Source: Prostheceraeus crozeri
Lineage: Eukaryota; Platyhelminthes; Polycladida; Euryleptidae
DNA: 64,000 nt
Direction: 5' to 3'
NCBI GenBank assembly: GCA_907163375.1
Contig: CAJQUW010001694.1
Location: forward strand, 310,001-374,000
The position numbers and the translations under genes are program-made. The notes under the pieces are model-generated. The model saw nothing but the letters and a program-made list of their open reading frames with translations. It made no database searches and was not told the DNA's origin. The number at the start of each line of letters is the position of its first letter. The stretch's first letter is position 1. Below, in pieces: positions 10,818 through 21,403 of the stretch.

Positions 10818-11510
10818 CTAAAAAATTTCATCATTTTCTTCATTAGAAATTTTACCATCATCAGAAATTTTGTCGAGCTGTTTATTCTTATCATTACATG
10901 ATATTTGATTTACTTCATTAGCTATTTGATCAAATTTTTCAATCTCATCTAGCGTAATAACATTATCATCACATACTCTTTGAAAGTAATAATGCAGTTT
11001 ATCATAAACTTCTTTAACGTGAGAATGTTTATTTTTTAATGATTTTCGTTTCTTAGTAATTAAAGATTTATCTAACATTGTAACAAGTGAAGTTGCAAAA
11101 ACACCCGTACCTGTTAAAGCAGTAGCAATTACTGGAATTACTAAAACACCTGAAGATATAAAAATTGTTAAAGCACCTAAACTTATTGTTAAAAATATTC
11201 CAATACCTTGTGTTACATTCATAACTTTAGACCATCTCTTTCTTAATTTATCATAATGCTCTAATCTTAATAATAATTGAGATTCCTTATCTTTCATATA
11301 ACGTACTCTATCTTTGTGTTTTTCTTTATCCATTTCACTTGCTTTTAATTGTGATAACGAAGGATATATTCTCGAAGTTCCTTCCATTTTTGAGGTTCCT
11401 TCCACTTTCGTCGTCGTCGAAGTTCCTTCCATTCTCGAAGTTTCTTCCATTTTTTGAGGTTTCGTGCACTTTTGAGGTTTCCATTTTTTTAATAAATATT
11501 TTGAATACAA
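10818..11510 (-). CDS. Two-helix membrane protein of element A
   Basis: An open frame of 230 residues that looks whole. Residues 20-48 are a low-complexity repeat of MEGTS(R/K) units. Residues 60-95 are a charged helix (KDRVRYMKDKESQLLLRLEH). Residues 101-145 form two close hydrophobic segments (GIGIFLTISLGALTIF, then GVLVIPVIATALTGTGVF). The C-terminal third is a charged helical region ending with DDGKISNEENDEIF. This layout, two Gly/Ala-rich transmembrane helices followed by a K-rich helix and a ...DGKIS..E motif, is typical of a conserved membrane protein of adintovirus-like elements. The virion inner membrane or the host membrane are both possible sites. It is the first gene at the right end of the element. 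A short basic frame with Cys residues follows at 10667-10894. Confidence 0.55.
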   Translation of the reverse strand: MYSKYLLKKWKPQKCTKPQKMEETSRMEGTSTTTKVEGTSKMEGTSRIYPSLSQLKASEMDKEKHKDRVRYMKDKESQLLLRLEHYDKLRKRWSKVMNVTQGIGIFLTISLGALTIFISSGVLVIPVIATALTGTGVFATSLVTMLDKSLITKKRKSLKNKHSHVKEVYDKLHYYFQRVCDDNVITLDEIEKFDQIANEVNQISCNDKNKQLDKISDDGKISNEENDEIF

Positions 11511-11515
11511 TCTTC

Positions 11516-11610
11516 TGATATTTTGAGACTACGTGATATTTTTAGACTAAGTGAAATTCTTGGACTACCTAAATTTTTGAAATTTATAGACTACGTAAAT
11601 TTTTGAAATC
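11516..11610. repeat. Degenerate short tandem repeat at the right end of element A
   Basis: Four to five imperfect units of about 20-26 bp, each containing a core like AGACTACGTRAATTTTTG, follow one another just outside the membrane-protein gene. Such subterminal repeats are common in terminal regions of Polinton-like elements, but the other end of the element is not available for comparison. Confidence 0.45.
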
Positions 11611-11616
11611 TCGCAA

Positions 11617-11662
11617 GGTGTGACATCCGGTGCGAGCGAAGCGATGCGCCGGATGTCATACC
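11617..11662. repeat. 46-bp near-palindrome marking the probable right end of element A
   Basis: The arms GGTGTGACATCCGG and CCGGATGTCATACC pair at 13 of 14 positions across an 18-base centre that is itself nearly self-complementary (TGCGAGCGAAGCGATGCG). It is much more GC-rich than the surrounding DNA and sits where element-like coding sequence ends. It could be part of a terminal repeat, a replication hairpin or a transcription terminator. Confidence 0.6.
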
Positions 11663-11890
11663 CTATACTACTTTCATTCCTTTTGATATCCAACTTGTTG
11701 CATACTACTTACATAGGAGAGTCATCTCGGTAGTATATAAATTGGCAAATTTTGATTTTTTTCAAAAGTGCTGAAATAATTTTTTGGACCACGGGAACGT
11801 AATCTACGCAAAAAAAACTGAATCTTTTAATATAAAAATGTTCACTGTATGCAGATACTTTCTTGAGTCGACACTCTACCTATATATCCC

Positions 11891-11978
11891 TACTCTATGG
11901 TCGACTCCTTCTGTTACCTTGGCGATGTTATCAATGAAACTGGAGACTGTTTCGGCGTTACTACCGCAAGAGTCAAAA
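11891..11978 (+). pseudogene. LINE reverse transcriptase fragment
   Basis: About 29 codons read YSMVDSFCYLGDVINETGDC followed by FGVTTARVK. The phrase VDSFCYLGDxI...GxC..A...R is a well-known stretch just after the palm domain in many non-LTR retrotransposon polymerases. No further reverse transcriptase sequence is visible on either side, so this is an isolated 5'- and 3'-truncated relic. It is not part of the LINE at 14040-17909, which has [13 protein letters not shown] at the matching place. Confidence 0.5.
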
Positions 11979-13390
11979 TGACATGAACAGACCACCCAGC
12001 CAATTCAAATTTTAAAAAAGCGAAAAAAACGAATCCTTAACGTAGAAAAGCGAAAATAGCTAACTGATAATTTTTACATCAAGCAATGCAGAATAGCGTT
12101 ATAACAACATAATATGCCATCAAGCCATACACTACCACGAATACTACGAACCTGTGTAGATTGCGAATATTACTTTCTGGTACAAAAATGATAACTTGTC
12201 GGATTTCCTCTAAGGAGGTATTTTTCTTGCATCTTGTTAAACTATCCGCAAATGCACCAGACCATATTTATACAAAAACAAGCTTTTATTTTCTATTTAT
12301 GATCAGACATATAACCACAAACCGATTTAGATTGCTTCAATTTCAGACAAACTATGTAGATTCCAAGATAGATTCATAGAATTCATAGAATTGTTGAAGC
12401 ATAGTGTTGAAAAAATCAAAAACTACTGCTAGAAAATTCAGCAGAATGAAGATGATTTTATAATTTCTAATGTGGTTAAGGAAATTTCTCCAACTGCCAT
12501 GCTTCCAACTGCTAAATCAGCCTAAAACTTTGAACATCTCTTTCATCTGAATATTCCGAAGAATATTGATATTTTCAAGTATTTATTAGATAGGAGTCTG
12601 TCAACTAAAATCATGCGAAATGGATCATATGACGAATAAGGGATCCTCATTAAGGTTTTACATCAACATTGCAATTATTTTATACAGTGATAGAATGTGC
12701 ACAAAAGGTTTCGTCTGATAATCATTGTAGTATTCTTAAGAACTCGTAAGCCTAATATTATGCTAATAATATTGCTTACTAGGATGCATTTTTGTAAAGG
12801 AAGATAATGCTCATAATTAAGCTAAATTATTGAAGCAAAATTGAAATTTTATTAGATGGGCATTGTTGTTAATATAAATAATATAAATAAATAATAATAA
12901 ATATTGTTAATATAGATACGTTAATCTAGATGTAAAAGTGTCAACTTGTACATTTACTATCAATGAAATTGATATTGTTCAATTATGCAGCCCTATAGTT
13001 ATTAGATGACAAATATTTCAAAAATGGAATTTTTCCCGCAGTAAACGGCTGCCAAAGAGAGAAAATTGTGTAGTGAGTGATTTACATTCGAGTGGGTTCT
13101 TTACAGACCCTTTCCGTCAAGCTTTTGACTGTAAGTGTATCCATTCCAGAGATCAAAACTGCCTGTTATGAGTGAGACATACACGTGTATATTAGTACTT
13201 TTTCAATCAAAATTTACAGTGTAAACATATATCAATATTATAAATCTGAATTGATGAAACCTACGATAAATGATAATATTGGCTAAAACTTTGAAAATAT
13301 TCCATAAAAAACTATGCAGCCTACTTCAAAGACCAAATATCAAGGTCATGCTCCATGCTTTTCTACTAACATATGCAACCAAGTCCAGCT

Positions 13391-13530
13391 TTGAATTGAA
13401 TTGGAGATAGCTAATATTGAAAAATATTGACTTTATTTTCGTCTTCGTTATTTTGTAATAAATTACGAAGACGAAAATAAAATCATTGTCTTTCAATCAA
13501 TATTGGCTCTTCCCAATTCGATTCAAAAAT
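13391..13530. repeat. Fold-back (MITE-like) repeat
   Basis: A 17-bp perfect inverted repeat (arms at 13432-13448 and 13465-13481, for example TTTATTTTCGTCTTCGT) forms the core. It is flanked by longer, less perfect arms (TTGAATTGAATTGG... on the left against CCAATTCGATTCAA on the right). Together they make an imperfect palindrome of about 135 bp. A diverged copy of the right arm occurs at 19881-19960, so this is a dispersed family. It is most likely a small non-autonomous DNA transposon. Confidence 0.5.
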
Positions 13531-14039
13531 GACAAATAGTCAAGATAATTTATCTAAAACTAAGTCCAAGCTTTACGATGCAATGTTCTCATTGTCTTGG
13601 ATCGTTGATACCACTTTCTCTGGTTGAATTTTATGTGGGCATTCCTATTAACGGACGCATTTGCCAGAAGTCACGAGTTGCTGAAGCACACGAGATAACT
13701 CGATACCGCATAGCTCAGCACACAGAAGCCATGAAAATACATGTGGGCTATATAGCGGGTAAAGCATGAAGTTATCTGTGTGACTGCAGTAATGCAAACG
13801 GTAGCCAAATTATTTACAAAATAGTGCATTAGGCCTACTGGTACATCTATTCTTCAATCTACAGCTCAGAAAGTTTCATGTGGTTATATGAAAATAGGCT
13901 ACACATATCCGATCATATCAACATCATATTAATGTTTTTATCAGTAGTTGCAAAATGATTATTATACACAACCCAAGTAAATGCGGGTAATACAAGTAAA
14001 TGCAACCCGCATGTACTTCTCACTCCTTCTTTCCCTTTC

Positions 14040-14876
14040 TCACTCAACCTGCGGCCTCAAAGCGGTGAAAGGGTGAAAACGGAGTCGCAATAAGGCTTTG
14101 TCGTCTGAAGCTCATGCTTCTTTGGGTTCTACCTTGTCGGAAAGGTTTATTGTCGGCGGTTTGTGACCGTGCTCCGGCTAACTAGCAGGCTCTGGAATAT
14201 TATTTTTATTTTACTGGTCATTGAATTTATTTATGTTTGATTAATTTTTCATTCTTTTTCTCCACGTTTGTTTATTTTAAATGTGTGGTAGGCTTCGGCC
14301 GTCCCAATTAACACCACTCCCTGGTTTGCGAGATATGAACAGTCATCAGATGTTTCATGTTGTTGAATCAGGTTTTTGGGCATGGCACTTATTTGGCTCA
14401 TTTGTGATCGAACTTCCTTCCACTGCTGTCTTTTGCACTTCCCCATTTGTTGCAGGTTAAGGTGTGACAGATCCAACGTATTCACGGCATACGGGCGTCA
14501 GGTAGTTCGAGGGTCCCGAACCCACTGGTAATGCTTTGGGAGGCAGGCCCGGTCAACTGCTCGAAAAAAGGCGGTACAGTTCCACTGCCACGGACATGCG
14601 TGGGTAGCTTTACTGAGGGGTTTAGCCCGTGTAGCTGTATCCGGTTCCTCTGTGGCCTACCTGACTTGTACCCATTGTTACGGCAAAGGGGTTCTCATTT
14701 GGGTTTCTTCAAGCTTTTGCGACATGAACTGTGCCTATAAGTGTCTTTTTTTGCGTATTATTTATTGCAGCTTTGTTGCTATTATTTACGTTTTTCTGAT
14801 GCCTTCCAAAGTTTCTTGTATCACTTTGTTGTACAGTATAATTTTCGTTTATTTGATTGATATTCTATGAGAAATT
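14040..14876 (+). other. 5' region of the LINE
   Basis: GC-richer than the flanking host DNA and continuous with the ORF. It may serve as the internal promoter and untranslated leader. Several short frames overlap here (for example 14531-14740), but none shows a known ORF1 motif such as CCHC knuckles, an RRM or an esterase, so I treat the stretch as non-coding or as an unrecognised, decayed ORF1 remnant. Confidence 0.4.
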
Positions 14877-17771
14877 ATGAAAATGAGAAAGACACACAAG
14901 AAACGTAGTCAAGCCGTCAAGCTCAAAACCCCTCTCAGGATCAGCTTCAGCAACGTAAGAGGACTGAGGTCCAATTACGACGACATCAACATCTTCCTGC
15001 AAGGTAAGTCACCAGATCTTCTGGCCCTGTCGGAAACCAGGTTAGATCCCAGTGTGTCATCAAGCGACGTTACTCCTGATGGATACATATTTCACCGGAT
15101 GGATAAAGCACCTTGTCATGGTCTTGGAGTCTATGCCAAGACAAGCCTTCCCTTGAGAAGGCTTTGTAGCTCAGAGGATCCAAGGCATGAGTATCTTGCC
15201 TTCATTGCGCCGCTGCAGAAGACCACTCTTCTTCTATTTTTCCTATACCGCTCTCCATCAACTAATGCGGATATTTTCAATGTTCTTTCTGACAAGATCG
15301 ATTCTCTTCTACAAGAGTATCCCAGCGCTGAAGTTGCTGTTTTTGGTGACTTCAACGTGCACAATGTTGACTGGCTTGTGCACTCACGCACCACCGATCT
15401 CTCCGGTCAGGCAGCCCAGGATTTCGCTGTCTCTCACAACCTTAGTCAAATTGTCACTTGTCCTACCAGAGTGCCTGACCGAGCTGGGGATACTGGATAT
15501 CTCCTTGACCTGTTTCTCACCTCAAATCCAACTTGTTTTTCACACAAGGTTACTTCTCCCCTCGGCACGTCTGATCACTGTGTTATCACAGTTTCTGGCA
15601 AACAAGTTTGCTCCACACCGTCTGCACCCTTCCATAGAACAGTTTATCAATTCTCCAAAGCAGACTGGTGTGGCTTCCGCACTTTTCTTAGTCAAGTTCA
15701 AGCTGAGAATTTGATTCTGAGCGAGAACGTCCACAAGTCGGCGCAAGAACTGACAGAGTGGCTTCAGATAGGGATGTTGGCCTACATCCCTCACCGTACT
15801 TTCCAAATGAAGCCTCACTCACAACCTTGGTTTACACCAGAATGTGCAGCTGCAAGTTGCCAGCGTGACCACTTTTTCCATAAGTATAAGCGTGACAGTA
15901 GCGCTGGTAATCTTGAATTGTACAAAACCGCACGTAGACATTGCAAGGAAACCATACATCAGGCCAAAAGCCGTTACGCTTTGTATGTACGGAAATCCAT
16001 TGCTACCCAAAAGCTTGGCTCTAAGGACTTCTGGAGGATTTACAACAGTGTCACCAATAGGAACAAATCCTCCATCCCAGCACTCCGTCATGCCGAAGTC
16101 AGTACTTCTATGGCGACAACCTCAGCAGACAAAGCCGAGCTTCTTTGCAAAGAGTTTGCGAAGAATTCGTCATTAGACGATGGAGGTAGAATTCCACCTC
16201 CAATTCCCATGCGCACTGATGAGACAGTTAGTCCTCCTTCAGTCACAGTCCGAAATGTCAAAAAGATCATCACCGGTCTCGATAGCTCTAAGTCTAGTGG
16301 ACCAGACGGCATCCCGGTTTCGGTCTTCAAGCATCTCTCACCTGAGCTTTCTCCACTTTTATCTAAACTGTTCAGTACATGTGTATCCACCGGTGAGTTT
16401 CCCTCTTGTTGGAAAGTAGCTTCCGTGGTTCCAGTTCCAAAGAAAGGTTCTGACTCATCTCTTCCATCTAGTTACCGTCCTATCAGCCTGCTTCCAATTG
16501 CTGGCAAGATTTTTGAAGCAGTGATCAACCAACACATTGTTAACTTCCTTGAAACTCAGAACCTTCTATCAGAAGAACAGTATGGCTTCAGGCACTCTCG
16601 ATCAACTGCAGATCTTCTTTCATATGTCACTGAACATGTGAGTCGTGTCCTTGACAGACAAGGTGAGACGAGATCAGTTGCCTTGGATATTTCCAAGGCA
16701 TTCGATAAAGTCTGGCATCAGGGACTCCTTATGAAGCTAAAGTCCTATGGAGTTGCTGATCAACTCCACAAACTTCTTGCTTCTTTCCTTAGTGCCCGGC
16801 AGATATCTGTCGTCTTAGATGGTCAAAAGTCTTCCACCAAGTTTGTCAATGCAGGAGTTCCTCAAGGGTCAATTTTGGGACCCACTCTTTTTCTGCTGTA
16901 CATCAACGACCTCCCAGACTGCCTAGTGAGTAAATTGGTGATGTATGCAGATGACACAACACTCTTCAATTCCAATGAGCGACTCGCTAAAAACACACAG
17001 CAACGTCAGCAGTTATGCGACGTTCTTAATGAAGACTTACGCAGGGTCTCAGAATGGGGCGCCAATTGGCTTGTTTCCTTCAATCCTTCAAAAACTCAGA
17101 GTATTCTGCACTCACGACTTAAAGGAGATGATGATCATAGCATTAAGATGTCAGATAATAGGATCAGAGAACAAGATTCCATCTCCTTCCTTGGATTAGC
17201 GGTTACGAAAGACTTGTCATGGAAACCGTACATCCAATCCATTAGCAAGCAGGCAGCTCAACGCATTGGTAGTCTCTATCGTGCCAGCAGCTATCTTCCA
17301 CCACAGACTGTCTGCTATCTTTACAAGTCCACTATTCGTCCTCTGATGGAGTATTGTTGTCATCTGTGTGCAGGCGCCCCACAAACGCATCTTAACCTCC
17401 TTGAACGGGTTGAGAAACGTGTCAAGAATCTCATGGGTGAAAAACTTGCTAGCAAGTTGCAGCCGCTCTCCGTCAGACGGGATGTTGCTTCACTCAGTCT
17501 CTTCTACAGGTACTATTTCGGTAGAAGCAGCTCTGCAGTAAATGAGTGCGTACCCAAACCTAAGATCATCTCCAGAAGCACACGCAGAGCTAATGCACTC
17601 ACATGCTATAATGTGAGCTTAGAACGCGCACGTACTGTGAGTCGCTCGAAAAGCTTTTTTGTTCGCACGGCACAGCTTTGGAATCAGCTTCCCCAGACCA
17701 CTTTCCCTGACCAATACAATCTTGATACTTTCAAGAGGCGTGCGAATAAGTTTCTGATGGGGGCAGCTTAA
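14877..17771 (+). CDS. LINE ORF2: endonuclease-reverse transcriptase, 964 residues
   Basis: Copies the element's RNA into a nicked chromosomal target. Residues about 20-230 are an apurinic/apyrimidinic-type endonuclease: [37 protein letters not shown] and LGTSDHCVI carry the expected Asn, Glu, Asp/Asn and Ser-Asp-His residues. Residues about 480-740 are the reverse transcriptase: [55 protein letters not shown] and the catalytic [11 protein letters not shown], then [14 protein letters not shown]. The C-terminal segment has [20 protein letters not shown], a thumb/tail signature shared by jockey-, CR1- and related clades. No RNase H domain is seen. The start at 14877 is the first Met in frame. 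The frame has no interruption, and all catalytic residues I can check are present, so the protein could be functional. Confidence 0.9.
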   Translation: MKMRKTHKKRSQAVKLKTPLRISFSNVRGLRSNYDDINIFLQGKSPDLLALSETRLDPSVSSSDVTPDGYIFHRMDKAPCHGLGVYAKTSLPLRRLCSSEDPRHEYLAFIAPLQKTTLLLFFLYRSPSTNADIFNVLSDKIDSLLQEYPSAEVAVFGDFNVHNVDWLVHSRTTDLSGQAAQDFAVSHNLSQIVTCPTRVPDRAGDTGYLLDLFLTSNPTCFSHKVTSPLGTSDHCVITVSGKQVCSTPSAPFHRTVYQFSKADWCGFRTFLSQVQAENLILSENVHKSAQELTEWLQIGMLAYIPHRTFQMKPHSQPWFTPECAAASCQRDHFFHKYKRDSSAGNLELYKTARRHCKETIHQAKSRYALYVRKSIATQKLGSKDFWRIYNSVTNRNKSSIPALRHAEVSTSMATTSADKAELLCKEFAKNSSLDDGGRIPPPIPMRTDETVSPPSVTVRNVKKIITGLDSSKSSGPDGIPVSVFKHLSPELSPLLSKLFSTCVSTGEFPSCWKVASVVPVPKKGSDSSLPSSYRPISLLPIAGKIFEAVINQHIVNFLETQNLLSEEQYGFRHSRSTADLLSYVTEHVSRVLDRQGETRSVALDISKAFDKVWHQGLLMKLKSYGVADQLHKLLASFLSARQISVVLDGQKSSTKFVNAGVPQGSILGPTLFLLYINDLPDCLVSKLVMYADDTTLFNSNERLAKNTQQRQQLCDVLNEDLRRVSEWGANWLVSFNPSKTQSILHSRLKGDDDHSIKMSDNRIREQDSISFLGLAVTKDLSWKPYIQSISKQAAQRIGSLYRASSYLPPQTVCYLYKSTIRPLMEYCCHLCAGAPQTHLNLLERVEKRVKNLMGEKLASKLQPLSVRRDVASLSLFYRYYFGRSSSAVNECVPKPKIISRSTRRANALTCYNVSLERARTVSRSKSFFVRTAQLWNQLPQTTFPDQYNLDTFKRRANKFLMGAA

Positions 17772-17843
17772 TCAGATTATGAGATCTGTTTTTTTTCTTT
17801 TATTTATTTAAAGTAATACAATTTATTAGTTTTTCATTGAGTA

Positions 17844-17883
17844 ACCCCTAGCTTCGTTCATGGCTCATAGCTGTGCTAGGGGT
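17844..17883 (+). ncRNA. LINE 3' stem-loop
   Basis: ACCCCTAGC (17844-17852) pairs perfectly with GCTAGGGGT (17875-17883) across a 22-base loop, ending 11 bases before the poly(A) tail. Several CR1/L2-group LINEs are known to need a 3' hairpin that their reverse transcriptase recognises; by position this is a good candidate for such a signal. Confidence 0.6.
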
Positions 17884-19689
17884 GAAAATTCAGTAAAAAA
17901 AAAAAAAAACTTTCAACATCAATTTTCAGACTCGTGTAAAAGCTATAGCACAATGGTCTCAAAGTTACTGTAGAAAATTGTGCATTTACCGGAACGCACT
18001 ACGAAAAACGCTTTGCCTTCAATAATTGCTACAACATGACTTTTTTGCTAATATGGGCATTTTCCATTTCCTGTACATATAATATAGTTATTACACAAGA
18101 TTATGCAATCGTCAAGATATGCATTCAATTGTCAACACATGTATAATAGCATGACTAAAGTAAAGGGCAACATGACAAAAAGTCACGTTGCGTTGTCGAC
18201 ATGTAAAAAAGGCCTGTACTAAGACACAGTTTTTTCCTGCTCTAACAAAAGATCGAAAAAAACGAATGCCACTCGATAAAAGCGAAAATTCTGGCATATT
18301 TTCGAAAAAACGAATAAAAGCGAATGTCTGGGTGGTCTGCAAGAAGGCAGTCCGATAACTACTACGTGTACTCACAAAGCGCAGCATTATGCTACGATGA
18401 AATCCGTCATTCTGTTTCTCGGCCTGGATGCGAATACTGCGCAGGGTTGCCACCCAATTCCGAATCCCGTCATAAATGATGTCCAATACCACAAAATAAT
18501 TGCAGCCTTGTTAGTAGTTATGTATGTGCAATTCGCTTATTTGCTACTTAATTAGTACATGAAAAATAAAGGCGAAATGATTTTATTAATAATAAAAAGA
18601 TCCAATGTATGCAAGTGCCTCACTGTGCTGTTTTCTTTTTATTACAGGATCCAGGGCGTCTATTTCTTAAATGATTTATAGGGAGGCCTGTTAATTGTAT
18701 TATCAGGTGACTATTATCGCTATGTTTTTTGCTGTTATCATATGCGTTTTCATGAGTGGGGGCTTTTATTAGAAATAATATGTACATGTGATGAATACTA
18801 AAGGAGATGACACTTGCGAAGCGGGTGGATATATCCTACAACGCTGTCATATCAAGAATTTCCTGACCGTCGACGACATTATCTCAAAGATATCGTACGG
18901 GGGAAATATATCCTACGATGCAGAATGAGTTAAATGACGACACGGCTAAAAAATTCGAAAAATCCAGGAAACGGAATAAACAAAATTAAAACAACTACCC
19001 TAATGGAAAATTGTGCAACAGATTGGATTACTTAAAGTCCAGGGCGTATAGCTATAAATGATTACTAAAAATATCGCTTGTATTGCTAATTAACATGTAC
19101 AATTACCTTCCAATCTGATCTCGGGTTTTTATTTCACATTTTATTTTTTTACAATTTTACATTTTTCGGAATTTTACATATTTAGATGTTGAAACTTCTT
19201 TAAGTTGTTTAAATCAACTTTTTCTGAAACGAAAAGTGAGACTAATTCATACTCACATGACGCAAGTTATACACTTAGGTTTCTATATGAATTACCGATT
19301 ATATACTTGCAAAGCGGAAAAGGTTTTTTAGTGACACCAAATAATTTTCGGATACCCCACCCCCTATCATTATTTTTTTATTCCATATTTGCACGAAATA
19401 CGAGAATGGCCATTTCCATCACCAAATCCGCGGAACCGCTCTACTCCCTGCAGAGCATATTGTGAGTTTTGATGCCATAAGTATTTTTACCAGTATACCT
19501 GTCAAAAAGACAATCGCTCACATCTGCGCCAGCGTCCCTGACAATGAGCTTCCTTTTAGCAAGAGGAATTGAGAATTATTCTCCTTATCTGTTGTACAGG
19601 AGTACAATTTATTTTCGATTAGAACATCTATGCACAGCATGAGGGCTTGAGCATCGGGTTTTCTTTTGCGCCGCTAACGAACAAGTTAA

Positions 19690-19798
19690 CTATGAATTTA
19701 ATCGAGTCTCATTTGTCTATGCCGGGCCCACATTGTACTTGCGCTACGTTGATGACTGTCTATCGATTTATAAAAACAAAGAAGTTAATGTGTTTCAG
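19690..19798 (+). pseudogene. Reverse transcriptase fragment with YVDD, possibly Penelope-like
   Basis: About 36 codons read NYEFNRVSFVYAGPTLYLRY followed by VDDCLSIYKNKE. The RYVDD box preceded by an aromatic strand is typical of Penelope-like elements (their WKRYVDD motif), though group II-like or other reverse transcriptases are not excluded. No other polymerase motif could be recognised nearby, so this is a short relic. Confidence 0.4.
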
Positions 19799-19880
19799 GT
19801 AAAAAGGAAGATAGATACTACCTAAAGATCTACCTGAAGATAGATAGCGGATGTTAACAGAAATTAATAGCAAAACAACG

Positions 19881-19960
19881 AAAAAATAAAATAAAACCAT
19901 CATCTTTCAACATTGGCTCTTCCCAGTCAAATTCACAACATGACAAATTGTCATGCCAAT
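19881..19960. repeat. Partial second copy of the fold-back repeat
   Basis: The phrases ATAAAATAAAACCATCATC, CTTTCAACATTGGCTCTTCC and TGACAAATTGTCA follow in the same order as in the right arm of the repeat at 13391-13530, with scattered differences. Only this arm is recognisable. Confidence 0.4.
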
Positions 19961-20333
19961 ATATTCAAAAAATAATTGAATGGATACGCTTTCAACAATG
20001 AGGTCACATTCACACCCAATTAAATTAAAACGATGATAATGCAATACTCCGCAGACGAGTATTGACATTTAACAGTGCATATAGAATATAATGCATTCAA
20101 TTTCGACGTTCATGACGCAGACTACATTAACTTTGTTGATCTAGAATGCGTCCGTGTGCAATTGTCAGGCAAAAACTTGAACCTTGAAATAATCTACACG
20201 GGATGGCATTGATCCACTGCTCTCATTCGTAGCCACTAAGCAATCAAAGAATGAGGCCAAAATCTGAAGTTGAAGTCTGCTATAATATTTAAACAGTTTA
20301 ATAAAATAATAATAATTAAATTAAAATCATTCA

Positions 20334-20599
20334 ATTGTTGGCCTATTACCCCTTCTTCCGCAAATAAAACAACTAGGTAGTTCTCCCTTAAAATCAATTA
20401 ATTGTTGGCCTATTAGCCCTTCTTCCGCAAATAAAACAACTAGGTAGTTCCCCCTTAAAATCAATTAATTGTTGGCCTATGAGCCCTTCTTCCGCAAATA
20501 AAACAACTAGGTAGTTCTCCCTATTCTCAACTAGGGAGAACTACCTAATTGTTTTATTTGCGGAAGAAGGGCTAATAGGCCAACAATTAATTGATTTTA
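20334..20599. repeat. Three 67-bp direct repeats followed by an inverted copy
   Basis: Units starting ATTGTTGGCCTATTA begin at 20334, 20401 and 20468, an exact 67-bp period, and are nearly identical. An inverted copy follows at about 20533-20599. The third direct unit and the inverted copy can pair over about 55 bases with a loop of only about 10 bases. The whole array has no coding content. Confidence 0.8.
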
Positions 20600-21397
20600 A
20601 TTTCAAAAACATAACTTGATCCGCAATGGCCAAAATTTTGGACAAAATACTTAAACAGTGTAACAACGGCAACTACCATGATAATAGCTTTTAAATTACC
20701 GATCGATTCCCATCGTGAGCCATTCCAAATATTTCATCAAATTTAAATACATTTTTTACATTGATCAGAAAAATCATTTTCATTATGCATTGTAGGGGCC
20801 TATTATGAAAATGAAAAATGTAAAGTACAGGTACAATGGTACATTGTAAATGATATTGTGGTTTTGAAAAGTAATTTCATGTTACAGTAATGCGTGTATA
20901 TAGTATATTGCTGCTGGTGTACAGTACCTATGCTTTTCACAGTTACGAAATAAAAATATCTTTCTTTTGGAAATAGCCAAATTCCTACGATGGAATATAC
21001 TTAATTTTGTGAGCGATTAATTTCAGCTGCTACCTTATACATAGCGACCTTCAGGCACCGATTATTCAGGGTATCAAAGATAAGTCGGGGCCACAAGAGT
21101 TATGGAACACCTCACTCTAAGCCATACTTTCCAACCTGAAACTCAATTTTCGAGCATACATGAACGAACACATTTTACGTAAGAACATATGGTGTTTCTA
21201 ACTGCCAAATTAATTTTTTTCAATTTTTTACCCCAAATTAGGATTTAACGAAAATTCGAGCGCTCTTTTTGTATGAGTTTTTTTTCTCCTGAGCAAGTCA
21301 TGCTTGAGCACCAATTGAGATTTTGACTGTGGAGATGTAGCATGGTTGACCATCTTCGAGAAAACAACAACGGTTGGTTGAAATATATTCACATTTT

Positions 21398-21403
21398 TAA
21401 GTA
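21398..21403 (+). repeat. Target-site duplication, left (TAAGTA)
   Basis: TAAGTA directly precedes the first base of the second Polinton and is repeated exactly at 43521-43526 after its last base. A 6-bp duplication is the hallmark of Polinton integration. Confidence 0.85.

Larger units (their letters stand above)
1..11670 (-). mobile_element. Polinton/adintovirus-like integrated virus copy (element A), left end outside window
   Basis: A co-directional block of virus-type genes on the - strand. Read from the right it holds a two-helix membrane protein, an unknown structural protein, a penton-like protein, a packaging ATPase, a small protein, DNA polymerase B, a coiled-coil fibre-like protein and the major capsid protein. 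The DNA is strikingly AT-rich compared with the flanking host DNA and with the second Polinton in this window. No integrase or maturation protease is visible; they may lie beyond base 1. The right end is placed near a 46-bp near-palindrome at 11617-11662 where coding density stops; I could not confirm terminal repeats because the other end is missing. The copy is broken, with roughly a dozen breaks spread over several genes. That suggests an old but still easily readable insertion. The family call rests on gene content and motifs (known for Maverick/Polinton/adintovirus elements), not on a search. Confidence 0.8.
11663..14039. other. Host non-coding DNA with old repeat fragments
   Basis: No supported gene. 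The stretch contains a reverse transcriptase scrap at 11891-11978 and a fold-back repeat at 13391-13530, both listed separately, plus simple AT-rich sequence around 12880-12910. Short reading frames here have no recognisable content. Confidence 0.5.
14040..17909 (+). mobile_element. Non-LTR retrotransposon (LINE), jockey/CR1-like, with intact ORF2
   Basis: A LINE with a GC-richer 5' region, one long open frame, a 3' hairpin and a 15-base poly(A) tail at 17895-17909. The 5' boundary near 14040 is estimated from the change in base composition; no target-site duplication could be matched with confidence. No ORF1 with zinc knuckles is visible, so the 5' end may be truncated or ORF1 may be lacking. 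The ORF carries both an apurinic-type endonuclease and a reverse transcriptase without a stop or frameshift, which points to a young copy. Confidence 0.85.
17910..21397. other. Host non-coding DNA between the LINE and the second Polinton
   Basis: No supported gene. Contents listed separately are a reverse transcriptase scrap (19690-19798), a partial fold-back repeat copy (19881-19960) and an array of 67-bp repeats with an inverted copy (20334-20599). A 12-base phrase CTGGGTGGTCTG at 18327-18338 recurs in inverse orientation near 11984-11995, next to similar CGAAAAAA-rich sequence, suggesting another old dispersed repeat. Confidence 0.5.

Noticed and set aside
13578-13769. Short + strand frame with a CSHC start
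   Set aside because: 63 residues without a domain, next to non-coding repeats, no splice or promoter support.
15131-16390. Several frames on the - strand and in other registers inside the LINE
   Set aside because: Shadows of the 964-codon frame.
18112-18492. 126-codon - strand frame
   Set aside because: Low-information composition in non-coding DNA with CGAAAAA-rich repeats; nothing recognisable.
20334-20599. CRISPR-like array
   Set aside because: Units are contiguous at 67 bp without unique spacers, one is inverted, and the DNA is eukaryotic.
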